Below, piece by piece: positions 11,259 through 22,749 of a stretch of 64,000 nucleotides of DNA; position 1 is the first letter of the stretch, and each line of letters opens with the position of its first letter. The position numbers were made by a program, and so were the translations under genes. This DNA comes from Proteles cristata cristata (Eukaryota; Chordata; Mammalia; Carnivora; Hyaenidae). The stretch lies in the NCBI GenBank assembly GCA_017311185.1, contig JAESUZ010001735.1, positions 682,001-746,000 of the forward strand, read 5' to 3'. The notes under the pieces were generated by a model that had not been told where the DNA came from, made no database searches, and was given only the letters and a program-made list of their open reading frames with translations.

Positions 11259-11984
11259 TAAGATGAGCCTTCAAGTATTTGAGGTTATTATAAAACTGTT
11301 ACATCTTCCCTGCTGTATCACATTGAATATTTTTTTATGTGCTTATTAGCCATATTATCTTCTTTAGAGATGTGTCTCTATCAAATCATTTGCCTATTTT
11401 AAAAATTAGGGTTTTTTTACTGAATTATAAGAATTATTTATATGTAGTATATACAAGTCCCTTATCACACAATTTGCAAATATTTTCTCTTAGTTTTTGA
11501 GTTGACTTTTCATTCATTTCTTAATCATGTTATTTGAAGTACAAAGGCTTTGATTTTTTTTAAATATTTATTTTTGAGAGAGAGCAAGCGTGAGCGGGTG
11601 AGGGATGGAGAGAGGGAGACAGAATCTGAAGCAGGCTCCAGGCTCTGAACTGTCAGCACAGAGCCTAACACGGGACTTGAACTCGCAAACTATGATCATG
11701 ACCTGAGCGAAGTCAGGCGCTTAACTGACTGAGTTAATTTTAACACTTTAATTTTTCTGTATGCTGTAAAGCAAATTCAGTCTTTTACATGTAGATATCC
11801 AGTTGACCAAAAACAATTTAATAAAAAAGCTATGGTTCCCCATTGAATTGTTTTAGCCACTTTGCCAAAAATCAGTTGCTCCAAAGTGTTAAGATTTATT
11901 TCTGGAGTCTTAACTGTATTCTATTGACATGTATATCAATCTTTATACCAGTACCACACTGTCTTGATTAATGAAACTTTGTAG
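11259..11984 (-). mobile_element. Old L1 ORF2 remnant, antisense
   Basis: Complementary L1 text: 'ttgcaaatattttctcttag', 'ggttccccattgaattg', 'accagtaccacactgtcttg'. Interrupted by the SINE at 11557. Confidence 0.75.
11557..11735 (-). mobile_element. CAN-SINE, type O, head truncated
   Basis: Runs from the tail (tttaaatatttatttttgag) to gcgcttaactgactga. The last ~18 bases of the head complement are missing. Confidence 0.85.
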
Positions 11985-12080
11985 TTTTTTTAATGTTTAT
12001 TTATTTTGAAAGAGAGAGAGAGAGAGAGAGAGAATACCAGGTACACCCCATGCTTTCAGCACAGAGCCCAACGCAGGCAA
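11985..12080 (-). mobile_element. CAN-SINE fragment (3' half)
   Basis: Tail (tttttaatgtttatttattt), GA run and 'cagcacagagcccaacgcag'. The tRNA-like half is absent. Confidence 0.75.
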
Positions 12081-12107
12081 GAGAAAGAATTTAGTTTAAT
12101 AATTTTT

Positions 12108-12328
12108 TAATTAAAAAATTTTTATGTCTTTATTCTTTTATTTTGAGAGACAGAGACAGAGAGAAAGCAGGGCAGGAGCAGAGAGAGAGGAAGACAAAAA
12201 ATCTTTAGCAGGCTCCAGGCTCTGAGCTGTCAGCACAGAGCCTGATGCCAGGATCGAACCCACGAACTGTGAGATCATGACCTAAGTTGAAGTCAGACAC
12301 TTAACTGACTGAGCCACCCAGGTGCCCC
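12108..12328 (-). mobile_element. CAN-SINE, type O
   Basis: Complete antisense copy ending gactgagccacccaggtgcccc. A second antisense fragment, only tail and body, follows at about 12330-12390. Confidence 0.88.
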
Positions 12329-12390
12329 AATTTTTTTAATTTTAGAGACAGAGTGTGTGCAAGCGGGGTAAAGTGGCAAGGAAAAGAGAA

Positions 12391-12842
12391 TCTTTTCTTT
12401 TTCTTACTTTATTTATTATTATATTTGACAACAGTACAAAGGATAGGGTGGGAATAAGGCTGTAGTGTAGTAAGAAAATTTTAATAGGTGGTAACTTAAG
12501 TCGTATGAATAAATAGAACCATAAATGGTAAACTAGAAGGTTAATATAACTCTAGAAACATGTGTTTCCCCCTTTCTTCTCTTAGCTTTCATTAAAACAT
12601 TAGAGAAACATTTATTGTAACAATGCATTGTTAGGTTCTAATATAGAGATATGTAATATATGTAAAAAATAGCACAAAAGGGGAAAGAAGAGTGGGTGAA
12701 ACTATATAGAACTAATCTTACTGGAATTAAATTAATATAAATGTTGCATCTGAGGCAGAACTTTTGCTCTATGAATTGTGGCTAAGTACGAAAAAGAAGC
12801 CTCTGTTCTCTTAGCTGCACCTGTCTGAAACAGAGCACTGGT
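12391..12842. other. Intronic sequence with no recognised feature
   Basis: AT-rich and non-repetitive to the eye. No exon signals found. Confidence 0.5.
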
Positions 12843-13072
12843 GGGGCGCCTGGGTGGCTTAGTCGGTTAAGTGTCCGACTTTCGCTTGGGTCATGATCTC
12901 GCGGTTCGTGGGTTCGAGCCCCGCGTCGGGCTCTGTGCTGACTGCCAGCTCAGAGCCTGGAGCCTGTTTCAGTCTGTGACTCCCTCTCTCTCTGACCCTC
13001 CCCTGCTCACGCTGTCTCTCTCTCTCTCCTAGAAATAAATAAAACATTAAAAAAAAAATTAAAAAAAAAAAA
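12843..13072 (+). mobile_element. CAN-SINE, type Y
   Basis: Complete and almost free of decay. Target duplication tgaaacagagcactgg before 12843 and again at 13074. Confidence 0.95.
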
Positions 13073-13479
13073 ATGAAACAGAGCACTGGGCTGGACAGTC
13101 TTCCTGTGGCCCTCCTGGAATGAAACTGCAGCTCTGGACCAGGAGCTGGGTGGAAAGGGAGTTTCCAACTTCTTGGCCACACCCACTCACAAAAGAACAC
13201 CTACAGTAGAGCTTTCATCACACGAATCTAAGAGGAGGATGGAAACAAGTCATGTGTCAAATGCCAATACCTCACTGTTCTTATTAGGATTTAGTAAATT
13301 TTCTTAAATAAATATTTGTCTATTTGTTATATGTCCACAGGACAATTTCCAGGGACTTTACATGGTTGTTTGTGAATAATTTTCAGAGTTAAATAGCCAT
13401 TTCACTGGGCAGAGGATATTCAAGTTCTTCACCTTTCCAGAAGTCCTGCCTCTGCTATATATATAGTTTTAAATCTCTT

Positions 13480-13673
13480 TTTTTTAAGTTTATTTATTTA
13501 TTTTGAGTGACAGAGAGAGCACACACACACAGCAGGGGAGGGTCAAAGAGAGAGGGAGAGAATACGAACCAGGCTCCACACTGTCAGCACAGAGCCTGAT
13601 GCAGGGCTCAAACTCACGAACCGTGAGATCATGATCTGAGCCGAAATCAACAACTGAGCTATCCAGGTGACCC
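13480..13673 (-). mobile_element. CAN-SINE, type O
   Basis: Antisense copy with a CA-rich variant of its CT tract (gcacacacacacagc). The head complement has diverged to gagctatccaggtgaccc. Flanks share ttaaatct(c)ttttt. Confidence 0.88.
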
Positions 13674-14039
13674 TTAAATCTTTTTTAATTGTCAGTTTCC
13701 CTTTCCATCTTTTTGGATTTTTAAAATTATTTACTTATGGAGGAAATCAGATTTTTTTATCTTATAATTTTCTACATTCTGGATTTTGCTGGTTGCATCT
13801 GTATGGTACAGTTTATCATATTTTTCTGTCTCTGTATTTCCTATATATTGATGGTTAGATTTATATCACCACCCTAATAGATAAAACTCAGGTTTTGTCT
13901 TTTTTGTTTTGTTTTGGCCAGTAACACTGCATAGGTTGTGGTCTGTTCTTCCTTCAAGGAACACATAACTCAAATAGCCTCCCTGCATATAATATAAACA
14001 GCTAACAGTGTTGAATACTTATATCCATTAGTTCACTTG

Positions 14040-14589
14040 GGGATCATTATTTTGAAAGAATGGATACTTTTCCACTATTTGCATGCACCATTATTTATTT
14101 AATCATTCTTTAACTGACAGATATTTGAGTCCAACTTTCTGCTATTACAAAAAAATGATATATGAACATCCTTGCAATTCTTTGCCCATATCTGCAAATA
14201 TTTCTGTAGAACAGATTTCTGGAAGTAAAACTGCTACAAGATATGAAAACTTACTATTTTTTTAGAAAATTTTATTTATTTTTGACAGAGTGCAAGTGGG
14301 GGAGGGGCAGAGGGAGGTAGACAGAGGATCTGAAGCAGGCTCTTTGCTGACAGCAGTGAGCCCGATGTGGGGCTTGAACTCATGAACCACAAGATCATAA
14401 CCTGAGCCAAAGTCAGATGCTCAACCAATGGAGCCAGCCAGTTGCCCCAAAAATTTATCATTTTGAGAGATATTGCCAAATTGCCTAATAAAATTTTTTA
14501 CCAATTGATATTACCAGCAACTATGCCTGTTTTCTTCACATTCTCAACAGCTTACATTATCTTTTAAATTTCTGCCATCTTATTATTTT
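14040..14589 (-). mobile_element. Old L1 3' region, antisense
   Basis: Complement of L1 ORF2 end: 'tatgaacatccttgcaattc', 'tctggaagtaaaactgctac', 'attgccaaattgcctaataa'. Split by the SINE at 14264. Confidence 0.6.
14264..14448 (-). mobile_element. CAN-SINE, type O
   Basis: Antisense, diverged; ends gagccagccagttgcccc. Inserted inside the antisense L1. Confidence 0.88.
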
Positions 14590-14590
14590 A

Positions 14591-14801
14591 TTTTAAATGT
14601 TTATTTATTTATTTCTGAGAGATAGAGACAGCGTGAGCAGGGGAGGGTGAGAGAGAGAGGGAGACATAGAACCCGAAGACAGGCTCCAGGCTCTGAGCTA
14701 GCTGTCAGCACAGAGCCTGACGCGGGGCTCGAACTCACGAACTGTGAGATCATGACCTGAGCCAAAGTCGGACGCTTAACAGACTGAGCCACCCCAGTGG
14801 C
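14591..14801 (-). mobile_element. CAN-SINE, type O
   Basis: Antisense copy from aaatgtttatttatttattt to gagccaccccagtggc. The ~20-bp target duplication ctgccatcttattatttta occurs at about 14571-14590 and 14802-14820. Confidence 0.92.
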
Positions 14802-14820
14802 CTGCCATCTTATTATTTTA

Positions 14821-15460
14821 ATTTATACTTTAATTATTAGGGGAATTGAACACATTTTCATTTATTTCTTTGTATTTCTTCCGGAAATTTCCCATTTACT
14901 TATTCTGTGGGTCAAATTACTTAATCTCTTGCAAAGCCCACCAAGCTCAACCAAACAATCAAACTCACATGATTACTATAAGCCATGTTTCACACTCAAA
15001 AGGTACAGACCAGGAGACAGTGTACCAACAGGGCAGCATCAGGCATTTCTGTTCATTAAATGCTCCTGCAGCACTTCAGGAACTAGACACTGACCTCTCA
15101 AAAGTAGCCCTTAAGTATGAGGAAACATGATTACATTGTCATTATCAAAATGTAACAGCCATCTTGGCTTATGTCCCAAATACAAACCAATACAGTCCAT
15201 GAAATTAGCTTCTATTATCTCTACTAGGAACATGCCTAATTTCGAGATTCACTGTGTCCAGAGAAGCACTTCCAAACAAGTATTTATACTTTATTCACAC
15301 TCTTCCTAGTATAGGTATATTTCATCTATCAGAGGTCATTGTTATCATAAGCAGTGTTGCCTGGTAACACAACTGATGTTCCATCTTATCAGGTTTCCAT
15401 AAGAACAGAGTAGAAAGTTATTCCAAGGTCAAATTTGACCCCAGAGACAGAGAAAGGAAT
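14821..15460. other. Intronic sequence with no recognised feature
   Basis: Two overlapping short open frames (14797-15130) show no recognisable motif. A minus-strand segment ending at a gtgag near 14965 was tested as an exon and not accepted. Confidence 0.5.
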
Positions 15461-15469
15461 TTTTCTTAA

Positions 15470-15625
15470 CACTTTACCTACACCTCTCTAAGCCTGTTTC
15501 CTCATACATAAAACAAGAATGAAAGTATCTATCTTCACAGAGTTACTGTGAAAATTACATTAAATAATACATATAAAGTGCTTTTTGTAGTCCACAGTAC
15601 ATACTTTAGGTATATGTCATTATTT
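15470..15625 (+). mobile_element. MIR SINE
   Basis: Core text 'cctctctaagcctgtttcct', 'catacataaaacaagaatga' and 'ttactgtgaaaattacatta' follows the MIR core and 3' part in order. Old and diverged. Confidence 0.65.
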
Positions 15626-16436
15626 ACAGGGAGTCTGCCAAGTCCTATAGTAACATTTAAATAATATAGAGAAGCTATTTTTAAAAATAACAGAGAAGGC
15701 AACAGACATGAGTGAGTCACAAAAATTTGGGGTGTAGTTTCAGTGTTATAAAACAGATCAGTGGCAAGAATTTGGGTGAACTACATAAGAATCCACATAA
15801 AAGCAGCCTGCACAGGATCACAGTAAAATACCAGGTCCCCATTTTTCAGTGGCTTACCATAAAGTCATTATCTAGATCTGCACTGTCAAATATAATAGTT
15901 ACTATACACATGTGGCTATTTAGATATAAAGTAATAAAAATTAAGTATAATTAAAAATATAGGCATACCTCATTTTATTGTGCTTCACTTTATGGCTGTT
16001 TACAAATACTGGATCTTTTAAAAATTGAAGGTTTGTGGAAACCCTATGTCAAGCAAGTCTACTGGCACATTTTTCCAATATCATTTGTGTACTTCATGTC
16101 TCTCCATTACTTTCTGGTAATTCTCTTAAGGTTTCAAACTTGTTCTTTATTACTACATTTGTTATGGTGATCTGTGGTCTTCGATGTTACTACTGTAATT
16201 GTTTTGGAGCCCCCCAAAACAGAGCCATACAAGGTAGTGAACTTAATTGATAAACTCTATATGCTGACTGCTGCACCAACGGGCAGCTCCTCAGTCTCTC
16301 TCCCTTTCCTCAGTCCTCTCTACTCTCTGAGACACAACAATATTAAAATTAGGCCCATTGGTGACCCTAAAATGCCCTCTAAGTTTTCAGCTGAAAGCAA
16401 TAGTAGTATGTCTCTCACTTTAAGCCAAAAGCTAGA

Positions 16437-16661
16437 GGGGTGCCTGGGTGGCTCGGTTGGTTAGGCATCTGAATTCGGCTCAGGTCATGATCTCACAGTT
16501 CGTGGGTTTGAGCCCCGCATTGGGCTCTGTGCTGACAGCTGGCTCAGAGCCCGGAGCCTGTTTAAGATTCTGTTTCTCCCTCTCTCTCTGACCCTCCCCT
16601 GCTCATGCCGTCTCTCTCTCTCTCTCAGAAATAAATAAAACATTAAAAATTAAAAAAAAAA
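16437..16661 (+). mobile_element. CAN-SINE, intermediate type, inside Tigger1
   Basis: Head ggggtgcctgggtggctcgg, tail cagaaataaataaaacatt. Target duplication aagccaaaagctaga (16422-16436), repeated as aaaccaaaagctaga after the tail. Confidence 0.95.
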
Positions 16662-17342
16662 AAGATTAAACCAAAAGCTAGAAACGATTAAGCTTAGTTA
16701 GGAAGACATGGCAAAAGCCAAGACAGGCCAAAAGCTAGGCCTCTTCTACCAGTTAGCCAAGTTGTAAATGCAAAGGAAAAAATCTTGAAGGAAATTAGAG
16801 TGCTACACCAGTGAACACACAAATGATAAGAAAGCAAAACAACTTTATTGCTAATACAGAAAAAGCTTCATTGATCTAGATAGAAAATTAAGCCAATCAC
16901 AACAATGTTTTATGACAAAACTTAATCCCCAACAAGGCCCTAACTCTCTTCAATTCTATGAAGGTTGAGAGAGGTGAAGAAGCTATAGCAGAAAACTCTG
17001 AAGCTAACAAGCCACCTCCACAACATAAAAGTGCAAGGTGAAACAGTAAGTATTGATGTATAAGCTGTAGCAAGTTATCCATAAGATCCAGCTAAGATAA
17101 TTAATAAAAGTGGCTATACTAAACAAAAAATTTTCAGTATAGATGAAATAGCCTTATATTAAAAGAAGATGCCATCTAGGACTTTCATAGTTAGAAGAAG
17201 TTAATCTCTGGCTTTAAAGCTTCACAGGACAGACTAACTTTATTGTTAGAGGCTAAAGCAGCTGGTGACTTTAAGTTGAAGCCAATGTTTATTTACCATT
17301 CAGAAAAAAATCCTACGACCCTTAAGAATCATGCTAACTCTA

Positions 17343-17383
17343 ATAATAAAGACACCAAGAGAATATGTTAAAAAAAAAAAAAA
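17343..17383 (+). mobile_element. Very short retrotransposed 3' end with poly(A)
   Basis: Only 27 bases (ataataaagacaccaagaga then atatgtt, 17343-17369) followed by about 14 A. It contains AATAAA at 17345-17350, about 20 bases before the poly(A). A perfect 19-bp duplication, aagaatcatgctaactcta, lies at 17324-17342 and 17384-17402. This is the mark of L1-mediated insertion of an extremely 5'-truncated polyadenylated RNA. The source transcript is unknown. Confidence 0.88.
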
Positions 17384-17550
17384 AAGAATCATGCTAACTC
17401 TACTCTGCCTGTGCTCTTGAAATAGAAAAACAAAGCCTGGATGACAGCAAATCTATTTACAACATGGTTTACTGCATATTTTAGGCCCACTGCTGAGGCT
17501 GAGACCTGCTGCTTAGAAAAATAAGACTTCTTTCAAAATATTATTGCTCA

Positions 17551-18549
17551 GCTTCTGCACAGCCAAGGAAACAATGCAGAAAATTAATAGGCAACCAACA
17601 GAATGGGAAAAGATAGTTGCAAATGACATATCAGATAAAGGGTTAATATCCAGAATATATAAGGAACTCACCAAACTACATGCCCGAAACACAAACAACC
17701 CAGTGAAGAAATGGGCAGAAGATATGAACAGACACTTCTCCAAAGAGGACATCCAGATAGCCAACAGACACATGAAACGAAGTTCAGCATCCCTCCTCAT
17801 CAGGGAAATACAAATCAAAACCACACTGAGATACCACCTCACGCCAGTCAGAGTGGCTAAAATGAGCCAATCAGAGAATTCTAGATGCTGGCGAGGATGT
17901 GGAGAAACGGGCACCCTCCTACACTGTTGGTGGAATGTAAACTGGTACAGCCCCTCTGGAAAACAGTGTGGAGGTTCCTCAGGAAACTAACAACAGAACT
18001 CCCCTATGACCCAGCAGTAGCACTGCTAGGAATTTACCCAAGGGATACAGAAATGCTGATGCATAGGAGCACATGTACCCCAGTGTTCATAGCAGCACTC
18101 TCCACAATAGCTAAAACATGGAAAGAGCCTAAGTGTCCATCAACGGATGAATGGATCAAGAAGATGTGGTTTATCTATACCACGGAATACTACATGGCAA
18201 TGAGAAACAATGAAATCTGGCCATGTGTAGCAACATGGATGGACCTTGAGGGTGTTATGCTGAGCGAAATAAGTCAGGCAGAGAAGGACAAATATCATAT
18301 GTTTGCATGTATAGGAGGATTAGGAGAAACTTAACTGAGGAACAAGGGGGAGAAGAAGGGGGGAAATGGTGGGGGAAAGGGAGAGAGGCAAACCATGAGA
18401 GACTCTTGAATGCTGACAAAACTGAGGAATGATGGATGTGGGGGGGGGATGGGCATGGAGGAGGACACTTGTGGGGATGAGCACTGAGTGTTATGTGGAA
18501 ACTAATTTGACAATAAACTATTTGTAAAAAAATAAATATATATATATAT
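17551..18549 (+). mobile_element. Felid L1 3' end, 5'-truncated, inside Tigger1
   Basis: About 1 kb of ORF2 C-terminus plus 3' UTR. Two overlapping open pieces (17544-17990 and 17885-18334) indicate one frameshift near 17930. Motifs include [19 protein letters not shown] and YDPAVALLGIYPRDTEM. Ends in an A/TA tail. Target duplication atattattgctca at 17538-17550 and 18550-18562; the Tigger1 reading is continuous across it. Confidence 0.93.
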
Positions 18550-18627
18550 ATATTATTGCTCATTGACAATGTAATGGGTCACCCAAGAGCTCTGATAGGA
18601 ATGTACAATGAAGTTAATACTGTTTTC

Positions 18628-18857
18628 TTTTTTTTTTAATTTTTTTTTAATGTTTTATTTATTTCTAGGAGAGAGAGAGAGAGACAGCGTGAGCAGGGGG
18701 AGGGTCAGAGAGAGAGGGAGTCACAGACTGAAACAGGCTCCAGGCTCTGAGCTGGCAGTCAGCACAGAGCCCGATGCAGGGCTCGAACCCACGAACCGCG
18801 AGATCATGACCTAAGCGAAAGTCGGACGCTTAACTGACTAAGCCACCCAGGCGCCCC
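18628..18857 (-). mobile_element. CAN-SINE, type Y, inside Tigger1
   Basis: Antisense, complete, ending actaagccacccaggcgcccc minus its last base. Target duplication agttaatactgttttc before 18628 and at 18858. Confidence 0.95.
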
Positions 18858-18958
18858 AGTTAATACTGTTTTCATGCCTGGTAACACAATATCCATTCTG
18901 TAGTCCATGAATCAAAGGGGTAATTTAGGCTTTAAAGTTTTATTATTTAAAAAATATA

Positions 18959-19163
18959 GGGGTGCCTGGGTGGTTCAGTCGGTTAAGTGTCCAACTTCTG
19001 CTCAGGTCATGATCTCACGATTTGTGAGTTCGAGCCCTGCTGACAGCTCAGAGCCTGGAGCCTGCTTTGGATTCTGTGTCTCCTTCTCCCTGCCCCTCCC
19101 CAACTCGTGCTCTGTCTCTCTGTGTCTCTCGAAAATAAATAAATGTAAAAACAATTTTTTTAA
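18959..19163 (+). mobile_element. CAN-SINE, type O, inside Tigger1
   Basis: Head ggggtgcctgggtggttcag. The stretch between gagttcgagccc and tgctgacagctc is shortened. Tail aaaataaataaatgt. Confidence 0.92.
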
Positions 19164-19496
19164 AGAAACATTTTTCATAATGCTATAGCTGTCACAGTTG
19201 GTGATTTCTCTGTCAGATCTGGGCAAAGTACACTGAAAACCTTTAGACAGGATCCACCATTCTAGATAACATTAAAAACACATGATGATGCATGGAAAGA
19301 GGTCAAAATATCAACATTAGCAGGAGTTTGGAAGAAGCTGATTCCAACCCTCAAGTAGAGCTTTGAGGTGTTTAAGACTTCAGTGGAGGAAGTACTGCAG
19401 ATGTGGTGGAAACTGCAAGAGAACTAGAAGTGGAGCTTGAAGATATGACTGAATTTCTGGATTCTTATGATCACACTTTAAAGAATGTGTGCTCCA

Positions 19497-19719
19497 GGGG
19501 CACCTGGGTGGCTTAGTTGGTTAAGCGTCCGACTTTCGCTTAGGTCATGATCTCATGGTTTGTGGGTTCGAGCCCCGCATTGGACTCTGTGCTGACTGCC
19601 AGCTCAGAGCCTGGAGCCTGTTTCAGTCTGTGACCCCCTCTCTCTCTCTGACCCTCCCCTGCTCATGCTGTCTCTCTCTCTGTCTCCTAGAAATAAATAA
19701 AACATTAAAAAAAAAAAAA
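19497..19719 (+). mobile_element. CAN-SINE, type Y
   Basis: Complete copy. Target duplication gaatgtgtgctccag on both sides. It sits at the start of an MIR fragment just beyond the truncated end of Tigger1. Confidence 0.95.
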
Positions 19720-19790
19720 AGAATGTGTGCTCCAGAATAGTATAATGCTTGGCACATCATAAACACTCAATAAATTTTCATCTAATAACT
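19720..19790 (+). mobile_element. MIR 3' end fragment
   Basis: 'aatgcttggcacatcataaa' and 'cactcaataaattttc' match the MIR 3' terminus. Confidence 0.6.
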
Positions 19791-19848
19791 AAGTTCCTTC
19801 CAAGGCCATAGATACATGCAAGTTTATTTTTTAGAACAAATGTGTAGA

Positions 19849-20068
19849 GGGGCACCTGGATGGCTCAGGCAGCTAAACATCCAACTTCTGTTTAGGTCAT
19901 GATCTCGTGGTTCCTGAGTTTGAGGCCCCCACCAGGCTCTGTGCTGACAACTCAGAGACTAGGGCTTGCTTTGGATTCTGTGTGTGTCTCTGCCCCTCCC
20001 TTGTTCGCACTCTGTCTCTCTCTCTCTCTCTTTCTCAAAAATAAATAAACATTTAAAAAAATTTTTTA
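19849..20068 (+). mobile_element. CAN-SINE, type O
   Basis: Head ggggcacctggatggctcag, CT tract ctctctctctctctttctc, tail aaataaataaacattt. Confidence 0.92.
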
Positions 20069-20299
20069 AGAGACAGAAAAACTCTGTAGAGAAAGATTCC
20101 CAGAACTTTCCCACCATTATTAAGATGAACATGTGAGAGAAGTGGTGGCCTACAGCAGGGAGTAGTATCCTCTAATTACATGGCTCTCCAAAACAGGCAG
20201 TAAAATTTGAAACGTGATCTGATTCTCTCATCTTCCTCTCTCCTCTTGTTGCCACTTAAAGACCATTCCATGCCAAGGAAACAAGTTTTAAGAAGCAAT

Positions 20300-20964
20300 A
20301 GGTATCCATTATATGCAATGGAACATTATTCAGCCATTAAAAACAGAATGAAATCTTGCCATTTGTAATGACATGGATGGATCTAGAGAATACTATGCTA
20401 AGTGAAATAAGTTCGTCAGAGGGGCGTCCGGGTGGCTCAGTCGGTTAAGCGTCCGACTTCGGCTCAGGTCATGATCTCACAGCCCGCATCGGGCTCTGTG
20501 CTGACAGCCAGCTCAGAGCCTGGAGACTGTTTCAGATTCTGTGTCTCCCTCTCTCTCTGACCCTCCCCTGCTCATGCTGTCTCTCTCTCAGAAATAAATA
20601 AAACATTAAAAAAAAAATTTTTTTTAAGTACATCAGAGAAAAACAATACTATATAATATCCCTCATATATGGAACTTAGGAAACAAAACAAAAAAGCAAA
20701 GATGGGTAGAGGGAAAGGGAAAGACAGACAGACAGACAAACTAAGAAATAGACTCTTTAAACTATAAAGAATAAACCAATGGTTGGTTACCAGAGGGGAG
20801 GGGGTGTGGGAAGGGGTGAAAGAGGTGATGAGGACTAAGGAGTGGCCTTGTGATGAGCAAAGAGTGATGTATGGAAGTGTTGAATCACTACATTGTATAC
20901 CTGAAATTAATATAACACTGTATGTTAACTAACTAGAATTAAAATAAAAACTCAAAAACAAAAA
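20300..20964 (+). mobile_element. L1 3' end, split by a SINE
   Basis: ORF2 end ('ggaacattattcagccatta', 'gacatggatggatctagaga', 'ctaagtgaaataagt') and 3' UTR ('ttggttaccagaggggagg', 'tgtatacctgaaattaatat'). The SINE at 20421 interrupts it. Confidence 0.85.
20421..20625 (+). mobile_element. CAN-SINE, intermediate type, B box lost
   Basis: Head ggggcgtccgggtggctcag. The B-box segment is deleted, so ctcacagcccgcatcgggctc runs straight through. Tail cagaaataaataaaacatt. Flanks gttcgtcagag and gtacatcagag. Confidence 0.92.
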
Positions 20965-21989
20965 AAGAAGGAACCGGTAATTTCATTTAAGCCCAGTAGG
21001 GGGAACCAGCATGTCGTTATATCTGACAGATTCCTCCACTCTCACACTAGCTATGTAAATAAACATTCTAAATCAGACATTTCTTGAAGATTTCAGATTT
21101 AAAAATGTGCTAAAGCCTGAGAGTATTGTCGTTAATAACATTGACTATTATGACTAATGTTAACATTCCTCAATATTGAACAGAGGTGACTATAAATTTA
21201 TCATCTTAACTACTTTGCATTCTTTTGAGAAACTGGCAATTCATCAAATCCACCACCTTTATTCTAAAATCTCAGTGAGGCAAACAATTATTGAATGACT
21301 ACCATGTATAAAGAAGAATCTATAACAGGAAAGATTAATAAGAATCTTCTACTCAATCTTGTATTTGTATAATGCTTTATAACTTCAAAGAACTTTTACA
21401 ATTCATCCTATATTTGTGATGAAAAAACCAAACCTAGTATTTTAACATGACTTATTTATAGTCTGTTAAGTGGCAGGAACAACTTTGCTTCTACTATTAA
21501 ATTAGTAAAAAATTAATGTAAGAAGTTATTTGCCCCAAATATCCCTTACACCAGCCTAAAACAGATCCAAAAGGTAACTAAAAGGTTTGATTTTCAACCA
21601 GACCTCATTTTTTTTTATTGAATCCTGAGACTAAACATGATCTCAATAACTTATTTATTAATCCACTCTTTCACAAAATGAAGATGCCTCAATCTCAAAT
21701 GTGATTTTCTACTTCTCTGTCTTGAAAAGATGGCAGCTCAAGCTCATTACAGAAAATAGAGAACAATCTAGTATAAAAATATTCTCAGATGACATTTTTT
21801 GAACAAACTGATTCTTGTCTTTATGTAGACAGAACCCATTTTCTGAGCAGCAGAAAATAAGATGAGAATTCCACTCTAAAGTAGACTCTAGATGTCTTAC
21901 AACACTTAAAATGACCGGTAAAGCTACTTCTATTACATGGACCTGGGGTACAAGGGATTTTTGCTATTGTTGTTACAAATGCTTACCCT
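20965..21989. other. Mostly unique intronic sequence
   Basis: A short L2-like trace occurs at about 21270-21320 ('caattattgaatgactacca'). Nothing else recognised and no exon signals found. Confidence 0.45.
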
Positions 21990-22195
21990 GGGGTGCCTGG
22001 GTAGCTCAGTCAGCTAAGCGTCTGACTTTGGCTCAGGTCATGATCTTGTGAATTCAAGCCCTGCCATTAGGCTCTGTGCTGACAGCTCAGAGCCTGCAGC
22101 CTGCTTCAGATTCTGTCCCTGGTACCCCTCCCCCACTCACATTTTGTCACTTTCTCTCAAAGATAAAGAAACATTTAAAAATTTTTTTAAAAAAA
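21990..22195 (+). mobile_element. CAN-SINE, type O
   Basis: Head ggggtgcctgggtagctcag, shortened B box region (gtgaattcaagccctgcc). The tail is decayed to agataaagaaacattt. Confidence 0.9.
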
Positions 22196-22744
22196 GAGTA
22201 CTTACCCCTCACAAAGGAGATTTGTCATGACACAAATCTGTCCTGTCACAGATCAAACATGGTGCCATGGCATTAATCAGATGTTGGTTAGTACAACATG
22301 GCTAAAAGAGGAAAAAGCTAGTCAAAGTGGGCTAGCATCAGAAATCTACCCATGGAGAAGGGCTTAGTGCCTCTAAGCATAGGATTAAGTCCAGGGAGGT
22401 CAGCTATCAATTAGCAAGTTTATTTGAGCTCCTTTTATATTTAAACCAATAAAGGACCCTAAAAATCACAATAATAATGTTATATAAAAGCCCAACAACT
22501 GACCAATTTAGGTCTTGGAGTTAGGCAAGCTAAGTCCAAAAGGTCAGATATGCAGTGAGAATATATTAACAAGCAAATATCATGAGGTCTAATCCTAGAT
22601 AAAAGGATTTGTTTAATAGACTGCTTCCTACCAAATTCAGAAAGTAATAGATCAGTAAGTATGGGATGGAAACAAAGGGGCTGCAGGTAAATTCTGTTCT
22701 TAAGGAGATCAGCAGATATCTTATTTTACCTCTAAAAATAATGA
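22196..22744. other. Unrecognised intronic sequence
   Basis: Ordinary GC content with no open frame or splice-flanked segment. Possibly an ancient repeat that I cannot name. Confidence 0.4.
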
Positions 22745-22749
22745 TAATA

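Larger units (their letters stand above)
15960..19482 (+). mobile_element. Tigger1 DNA transposon, 3'-truncated and nested
   Basis: Begins with the terminal inverted repeat sequence (aggcatacctcattttattg). It then follows the pogo/Tc1-type Tigger1 transposase gene in order: 'gtttgtggaaaccctatgtc', 'acacaacaatattaaaatta', 'aaaagctagaaacgattaag', 'gatgccatctaggactttca', 'gtcacccaagagctctgat', 'ggagtttggaagaagctgat'. It stops near 'ttcttatgatcacacttta', so the C-terminal end of the transposase and the right inverted repeat are missing. The transposase frame is broken by substitutions and by five insertions (SINEs at 16437, 18628 and 18959; mini-insert at 17343; L1 at 17551). It is inert. Confidence 0.92.

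Noticed and set aside
14797..15130. Two overlapping plus-strand frames and a possible minus-strand exon ending at gtgag near 14965
   Set aside because: No TMEM116-like residues. The minus-strand frames contain stops and the acceptor is weak.
17544..18334. Long open frames (148-149 codons)
   Set aside because: They are the C-terminal part of L1 ORF2 in a truncated copy, not a host gene.
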